Positions 6,452-11,168 of a DNA stretch of 11,168 nucleotides are shown piece after piece (the stretch's first letter is position 1; the number at the start of each line of letters is the position of its first letter). Source of the DNA: Acidobacteriota bacterium. Its GTDB lineage: Bacteria > Acidobacteriota > Terriglobia > Terriglobales > Acidobacteriaceae. The stretch spans positions 1 to 11,168 of the forward strand of contig JAJZJJ010000039.1 in the NCBI GenBank assembly GCA_021810175.1, in the 5' to 3' direction. The translations under genes and the position numbers were made by a program. Below the pieces are notes generated by a model. It searched no databases. It was not told where the DNA came from and worked only from the letters and a program-made list of their open reading frames with translations.

Positions 6452-9388
6452 GTGCGCAGCGTTAACAATGTCGACAAACATGGATACAATTCAAGCGTGA
6501 TATCCACCCACGCATGCACTCTCCATGAGCGCGCTCGCTGCTCTCATCCACGCGGCGCCCATCGCACCTTCATCGAATGTCTCAGGCAATGGAGTTCCCC
6601 GTTCCACCGCTCCATGCTTTCTCCCGCCTGCCTGCTCGCATGCGCTCTGCTCATCTCCGCGCCCTGCGCCCGCGCGCAATCGTCCGCTGCTCAGCCCGCG
6701 CCGCCACAACCGGGCCCAATGCTCGCTCAGGGCATCGAACACAGGCAGACCCTCCATTTCCATCTCGATCTCGTCCGCTCCTCGCAAACTGCCGCCGCGC
6801 TCGAGCCCAAAGGCTCACACGGCTTCAGCTTCACGCCCTCTGACTGGCTCGTACGCCGCTCCACCAATGGCTACTATCATCTCGGCGATCTCGACTTGCG
6901 CCTCCGCGTCGGCTCCACCGGCCCATGGCAGGACTATTCCACCGCCTTTCATCGTGAGCCCGTCGAGGCTCTGCCCATCCACGGCAACGAACTCGCCTCG
7001 GCCGACCTCGCACCCACGCTTCCCGCCAACATTCCGCTCCGCATCGTCCGCACCTGGCGCATTGACGGCAAAAATCTTGCCCTTCATTTCCAAATCACCA
7101 ACAAATCCTCCCATGCCGTCACCATCGGTGCCCTCGGCATTCCGATGGTCTTCAACAACATCCTCACCGGACGCACGCTCGCCCAGGTCGCCGCCAAATG
7201 CAGTTTCGACGATCCTTATATAGGGGACGACGCCGGCTATGTGCAGGTCACGCGCCTCAGTGGTCGCGGTCCTGCGCTCGTCATCATTCCTGAGGGGCGC
7301 ACGCCGCTGCAGGCATGGAAACCCATCCTCAACCGCCTCGGCCCAGATCACCGGCCGCTCATCTTCAACGACCCCACGCCGCGCAGCATCACCTTCGAGG
7401 GCTTCTATGACTGGATGATCTACAGCGGCGCATACCAGCAAAACCAGTGGAAACACGCGCGCCCCTGGAACACCGCCACCACCCTCACGCTCAATCCCGG
7501 CGAGTCGCATAGCTTCGGTCTCATCTTCCTGCTCTCGCCCACCATCCAAGGCATCCAGCAGACGCTCATCCGCCACTTCCGCCCTGTCGCCGTCGGCATC
7601 CCCGGCTACGTGCTCCCGCAGGACATCCACGCCGAACTCTTCCTCCACTATCAAGAGCCCGTCGCCTCCATCACTGTCAATCCCGCCGGAGCCATCGCCA
7701 TCACGCCCGAACGAAACACACGCTCCGGCTGGATGAAGTACTCGCTCCAGGGCAATACCTGGGGCCGCGCTCGCGTCACCGTCACCTATCAGGACGGCAC
7801 CCGCCAGACTGTCAGCTACTTCGTGATGAAACCCGAGCAGCAGGCCGTCGCGGACATGGGCCGCTTCCTCTTCACCAGGCAGTGGTACGTCAACCCGCAC
7901 GATCCGTTCCACCGCAGCCCGTCTGTCATTTCTTATGACAACCAGGCCCATCGGCAGGTCACGCAGGAAGGCCGCGTCTGGATCGCAGGCCTCAGTGACG
8001 AAGCCGGTGCAGGCTCATGGCTCGCCGCCGCCATGAAGGAATACGGCCAGCCCGACAAACACCAGGTCGCTCAGTTCGAGCAGTTCATCGACCACGTCCT
8101 ATGGGGACACCTGCAATACAGCACCGGCCCCGAAAAATACGGCGTTCGCAAGAGTCTCTTCTACTATCAGCCTGACAAATTCCCCGCCGGCTTCTACAGC
8201 GACAAATACAACTGGAAAACCTGGGCCGCGTGGAGCCGGAAGCAATCCGAAGCCGTCAACCGCTCCTATGACTATCCCCATGTCGCCGCCGCCTACTGGT
8301 CGATGTACCACCTCGCGCGCGATCATCAGGGCCTCGTCACCAACCACCCATGGCAGTGGTATCTCGATCATGCCTACCAGACCTCCATGGCCATGGTGAA
8401 GTACTCGCCGTACCTCGCAAAATTTGGCCAGATGGAAGGCGACGTCTTCCTCCGCATCCTCAAAGACCTCCAGCGCGAAGGCTGGACCACGCAGGCCAAC
8501 ACCCTCAAAGCCGCCATGCGCAAGCGCGCCGACCTCTGGAATCATGAAGCCTTCCCCTTCGGCAGTGAAATGCCGTGGGACTCAACCGGACAGGAAGAGG
8601 TCTATGCCTGGACCCGCTATTTCGGCTTCCAGCAAAAAGCCAACCTCACCCTCGATGCGGTTCTCGCCTTCGATCCCTCCATTCCCTCCTGGAGCTACAA
8701 CGGCAGCGCCACGCATTACTGGGATTTCCTTTTCGCCGGCAAAGTAGAGCGCCTCGAGCGTCAGCTCCACCACTACGGCTCCGGCCTCAACGCCATCCCC
8801 GTCCTCGCCGCCTACCGCCAGGACCCCAAAGATCTTTACCTGCTCCGCATTGGCTACGGCGGAGCCATGGGCGAGCTCACTGACATTGACCAGCAGGGCT
8901 TCGCATCCTGCGGATTCCACTCCGACCCGGACATGCTCAGCTTCGATCCCTACTCCGGCGACTATGGCCCTGGCTTCTTCGGCTTCGCCCTCGACACCGC
9001 CACCTACGTCGCCCACAGCAAGGCCTTCGGATGGCTCGTCTTTGGCGGCAATCTCTCGCAGCAGGCGCACACCATCCACGTCACCCCGCTCGACGCCTTC
9101 CGCTCGCGTATTTATCTCGCTCCTTACGGCCTCTGGCTCCGCCTCAACGCGGGCCGCTTCCGTTCCGCCAGTTTCGATCCCAACACCCAGACCGTACACA
9201 TCACCCTGGGCCCGGCCAACCCATACACGCATCAGGCACTGTTACGAATTTCCCAGCCAGCCACGCTCCCCGGCGTCGGCAGCTTCCATCCCCAGGGGCA
9301 CTTCGCAAAAATCCGCGGTGCATACGCCATTCCGCTGCACGCAACCGCCACAGAAATCGTTCTCAAGGCCACGCCCGCAAGGCCTTGA
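6452..9388 (+). CDS. Large exported DUF5695-like protein, putative (alpha/alpha)6-type glycan-active protein
   Basis: 978 residues from GTG 6452. A hydrophobic signal-peptide core, MLSPACLLACALLISAPCARA, spans residues 55-75 with likely cleavage before Gln76, so the protein is exported. The mature N-terminal part (about 85-450) looks beta-rich. The middle (about 455-840) has aromatic, helix-rich segments typical of toroidal glycosidase-like folds, including FGSEMPWDSTGQEEVYAW near 703-720 with several acidic residues. The C-terminus (about 840-978) is beta-rich again. I recognise the overall sequence as like the DUF5695 family, which has no established function. The gene is followed 37 bases later by a GH127 enzyme, arguing for a role in the same carbohydrate-degrading step. 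The acidic cluster at Glu706, Asp710, Glu715 and Glu716 is a candidate active-site region, but that is inference. If translation starts at ATG 6614, the protein has 924 residues and a normal 21-residue signal peptide. Confidence 0.75.
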   Translation: MRSVNNVDKHGYNSSVISTHACTLHERARCSHPRGAHRTFIECLRQWSSPFHRSMLSPACLLACALLISAPCARAQSSAAQPAPPQPGPMLAQGIEHRQTLHFHLDLVRSSQTAAALEPKGSHGFSFTPSDWLVRRSTNGYYHLGDLDLRLRVGSTGPWQDYSTAFHREPVEALPIHGNELASADLAPTLPANIPLRIVRTWRIDGKNLALHFQITNKSSHAVTIGALGIPMVFNNILTGRTLAQVAAKCSFDDPYIGDDAGYVQVTRLSGRGPALVIIPEGRTPLQAWKPILNRLGPDHRPLIFNDPTPRSITFEGFYDWMIYSGAYQQNQWKHARPWNTATTLTLNPGESHSFGLIFLLSPTIQGIQQTLIRHFRPVAVGIPGYVLPQDIHAELFLHYQEPVASITVNPAGAIAITPERNTRSGWMKYSLQGNTWGRARVTVTYQDGTRQTVSYFVMKPEQQAVADMGRFLFTRQWYVNPHDPFHRSPSVISYDNQAHRQVTQEGRVWIAGLSDEAGAGSWLAAAMKEYGQPDKHQVAQFEQFIDHVLWGHLQYSTGPEKYGVRKSLFYYQPDKFPAGFYSDKYNWKTWAAWSRKQSEAVNRSYDYPHVAAAYWSMYHLARDHQGLVTNHPWQWYLDHAYQTSMAMVKYSPYLAKFGQMEGDVFLRILKDLQREGWTTQANTLKAAMRKRADLWNHEAFPFGSEMPWDSTGQEEVYAWTRYFGFQQKANLTLDAVLAFDPSIPSWSYNGSATHYWDFLFAGKVERLERQLHHYGSGLNAIPVLAAYRQDPKDLYLLRIGYGGAMGELTDIDQQGFASCGFHSDPDMLSFDPYSGDYGPGFFGFALDTATYVAHSKAFGWLVFGGNLSQQAHTIHVTPLDAFRSRIYLAPYGLWLRLNAGRFRSASFDPNTQTVHITLGPANPYTHQALLRISQPATLPGVGSFHPQGHFAKIRGAYAIPLHATATEIVLKATPARP
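9363..9388 (+). repeat. 8-bp inverted repeat spanning the DUF5695 stop codon
   Basis: TCAAGGCC (9363-9370) pairs with GGCCTTGA (9381-9388) across a 10-base loop, with the TGA stop inside the right arm. No T-run follows, so it is not an intrinsic terminator. In the two-gene mRNA it would form a hairpin 22 bases before the GH127 ribosome site. Confidence 0.45.
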
Positions 9389-9410
9389 AACAACAACCAG
9401 ACCTAACGTC

Positions 9411-9417
9411 AGGAGGT
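9411..9417 (+). promoter_or_regulatory. Near-consensus ribosome binding site AGGAGGT of the GH127 gene
   Basis: AGGAGGT ends 8 bases before ATG 9426, an ideal distance, and fixes the start. It is the best ribosome site in the window, suggesting efficient translation of the second operon gene. Confidence 0.85.
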
Positions 9418-9425
9418 CCAATACT

Positions 9426-11168
9426 ATGAGTTGCAAACACGATCTCTCCCGCAGAAGCTTCCTCGGCTCCGCTGCAGCGCTCGGCGGCCTATTCCTGTTC
9501 CCGCACGAGCTCCAGGCATTTCAGGACGCCGTCATGGACATCCCTGTCAGCGCCAACGGCACCGGCTACGAAAAAGTCCTCTGGCGCTATCTTGACTTCC
9601 CCATGCCCCAGGTCCGCATGCAGGACGGCGTCCTCAAGAATGCCATGGAGATCAACCGCCAGTATCTCCACCTGCTGCCCAATGACCGCCTCGCCCACAT
9701 GTTCCGCATCACCGCCGGCCTGCCATCCACCGCCGAACCTCTCGGCGGATGGGAAGCTCCGAAAGTCGAACTGCGCGGCCACTTTGCCGGTGGCCACTAT
9801 CTCTCCGCCTCCGCGCTCATGTATGCCTCCACCGGCGATGAAAAACTCAAGGCCAAGGCCGACGAACTGGTCGCCATGCTCGCCGAGTGCCAGCAGCCTG
9901 ACGGCTACTTAAGTGCGTTCCCCGTTTCCTTCTTTGATCGCCTCCGCCATTTCCAACGGGTCTGGGCGCCCTTCTACACCTACCACAAAATCATGGCAGG
10001 CCATCTCGATATGTACGTCCACGCCGGCAACAAGCAGGCCCTCCACACCTGCGAGCGTATGGCCGACTGGGCCATCAACTACACCAAGCCCATCCCTGAA
10101 GATCAATGGCAGCGCATGCTCCTCGTCGAGCAGGGCGGCATGAATGAGGTCTCCTTCAACCTCTACGCCGTCACCGGCAAAAAGAAATACCGCGACCTCG
10201 GCTTCCGCTTCGAGCACAAGCTCATCTTCGACTTCCTCGCCAAACGCGAAGACAAGCTAGCCGGCAACCACGCCAATACCAACATCCCCAAGGTCATCGG
10301 TGCCGCCCGCGGCTACGAGGTCGCAGACGACAAGCGCTACAAAACCATCGCCGACTTCTTCTGGCATGCCGTTACCACCGATCACACCTACGCCACCGGC
10401 GGCACCAGCGACGGCGAATACTGGCACAAGGTCGGCACCCTCGCCCAGCATCTCGGCCCCGCTGCAGAAGAGTGCTGCTGCAGCTACAACATGATGAAGC
10501 TCTCCCGTCACCTCTATGGCTGGAGCGGCGATCCCCGCATCTTCGACTACTACGAGCGCCTCATGTTCAATGTCCGCATCGGCACGCAGGACCCCACCGG
10601 CATGCTCATGTACTACGTCTCCCTCAAGCCCGGCTACTACAAAACCTTCGGCACTCCCTTTGACTCCTTCTGGTGCTGCACCGGCACCGGCGTCGAAGAA
10701 TACTCCAAGGTCAACGACTCCATCTACTTCCACGACGCCCAAAATATCTACGTCAATCTCTTCGCCGGATCGCAGGTCCACTGGCCTCGCAAAAACATCA
10801 CCCTCCTGCAGGCCACCAACTTCCCCGTCGAAGAAGGCACCACCCTCACCGTCCAGGCTGCCAAGCCCACTCGCTTCGGCCTCAAAATCCGCATCCCTTA
10901 CTGGGCCACCAGCGGAGTCGCCATTCGCGTCAACGGCAAACTCCAGCATGTCAACGCCAACCCCATGACCTACGCCACCCTCAACCGCACTTGGCAAAGC
11001 GGCGACAAGGTCGAGGTCAGCCTTCCCATGTCGCTGCACTCTGCTCCGCTGCTCGACGCGCCCGAGGTTCAGGCCGTCATGTACGGCCCCATGGTGCTCG
11101 CCGCCTCCATGGGCGACGAAGGCCTCGACGACAAGCTCATCTACGGCCCCAACGGCCCGTTCCCTGCA
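9426..11168 (+). CDS. Glycoside hydrolase family 127 (DUF1680) beta-L-arabinofuranosidase-like, Tat-exported, truncated by window edge
   Basis: 581 codons are visible and the frame is open at the right edge. The N-terminus has a twin-arginine signal, SRRSFLG (Arg9-Arg10), then a short hydrophobic stretch ending LQA, so the enzyme is probably exported folded through Tat. The body is the helical barrel of PF07944 followed by a beta region from about residue 450. GH127 enzymes use a zinc-bound cysteine nucleophile. The matching residues here are Glu349 and Cys351 in AEECCCSYNMMKLSRHLY, and Cys417-Cys418 in FWCCTGTG, with Cys417 the likely nucleophile. Glu331 in GGTSDGE is the likely acid/base. 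These follow the E-x-C ... C-C layout of the characterised Bifidobacterium enzyme HypBA1. Tat export fits a metalloenzyme that must load zinc before crossing the membrane. The expected activity is release of terminal beta-L-arabinofuranose; the related family GH146 remains possible. It lies 37 bases after the DUF5695 gene. Confidence 0.9.
   Translation, partial: MSCKHDLSRRSFLGSAAALGGLFLFPHELQAFQDAVMDIPVSANGTGYEKVLWRYLDFPMPQVRMQDGVLKNAMEINRQYLHLLPNDRLAHMFRITAGLPSTAEPLGGWEAPKVELRGHFAGGHYLSASALMYASTGDEKLKAKADELVAMLAECQQPDGYLSAFPVSFFDRLRHFQRVWAPFYTYHKIMAGHLDMYVHAGNKQALHTCERMADWAINYTKPIPEDQWQRMLLVEQGGMNEVSFNLYAVTGKKKYRDLGFRFEHKLIFDFLAKREDKLAGNHANTNIPKVIGAARGYEVADDKRYKTIADFFWHAVTTDHTYATGGTSDGEYWHKVGTLAQHLGPAAEECCCSYNMMKLSRHLYGWSGDPRIFDYYERLMFNVRIGTQDPTGMLMYYVSLKPGYYKTFGTPFDSFWCCTGTGVEEYSKVNDSIYFHDAQNIYVNLFAGSQVHWPRKNITLLQATNFPVEEGTTLTVQAAKPTRFGLKIRIPYWATSGVAIRVNGKLQHVNANPMTYATLNRTWQSGDKVEVSLPMSLHSAPLLDAPEVQAVMYGPMVLAASMGDEGLDDKLIYGPNGPFPA

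Noticed and set aside
1..11168. CRISPR arrays, insertion-sequence ends, tRNA or rRNA genes, phage or defence genes
   Set aside because: I looked for regularly spaced repeats, terminal inverted repeats with transposase motifs, and cloverleaf signatures, and saw none. Codon use and gene content are uniform across the window.

Overview
The window reads as chromosomal DNA from a Gram-negative soil bacterium, most likely Acidobacteriota (Terriglobus / Granulicella / Acidobacterium type). This rests on high GC with a strong preference for C-ending codons (ctc, atc, gcc), large exported proteins, a Tat-exported GH127 enzyme, and a DUF5695-like protein beside it. Taxonomy is an inference; no rRNA or other marker gene is present.

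Layout, left to right. (1) 1-198 (+): C-terminal end of a dihydrodipicolinate-synthase-family lyase/dehydratase. It is followed 26 bases later by a complete aldehyde dehydrogenase (225-1817, +) of the alpha-ketoglutarate-semialdehyde type. Together they look like the last two steps of a catabolic route to 2-oxoglutarate, such as hydroxyproline, pentose or glucarate breakdown. (2) 2003-5149 (+): a 1048-residue exported protein with many Asp-box (BNR) repeats, of the VPS10/sortilin-like 'glycosyl hydrolase' group. Its 3' UTR has a perfect 10-bp hairpin and then a good intrinsic terminator. (3) 5346-5972 (-): a small convergent gene for a stand-alone ferric-reductase-like membrane domain with four haem-ligand histidines at the family spacing. 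(4) 5973-6451: a 479-bp divergent regulatory region with no convincing gene, a 12-bp perfect palindrome and a second dyad near the membrane-protein gene. (5) 6452-9388 (+), then 9426 to the window edge (+): a two-gene operon of a large exported DUF5695-like protein and a Tat-exported, zinc-thiolate GH127 beta-L-arabinofuranosidase that runs off the right edge.

How they may work together: the right-hand pair is best read as a periplasmic or surface carbohydrate-degrading module acting on arabinose-containing plant or microbial glycans. The left-hand pair handles alpha-ketoglutarate semialdehyde in the cytoplasm. L-arabinose can in principle be oxidised to that intermediate, but two unrelated transcription units lie between, and the visible lyase tail does not resemble the known arabinose-pathway dehydratase. 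That link is only a hypothesis. I found no mobile elements, CRISPR, tRNA or rRNA. The least characterised item is the DUF5695 + GH127 operon.
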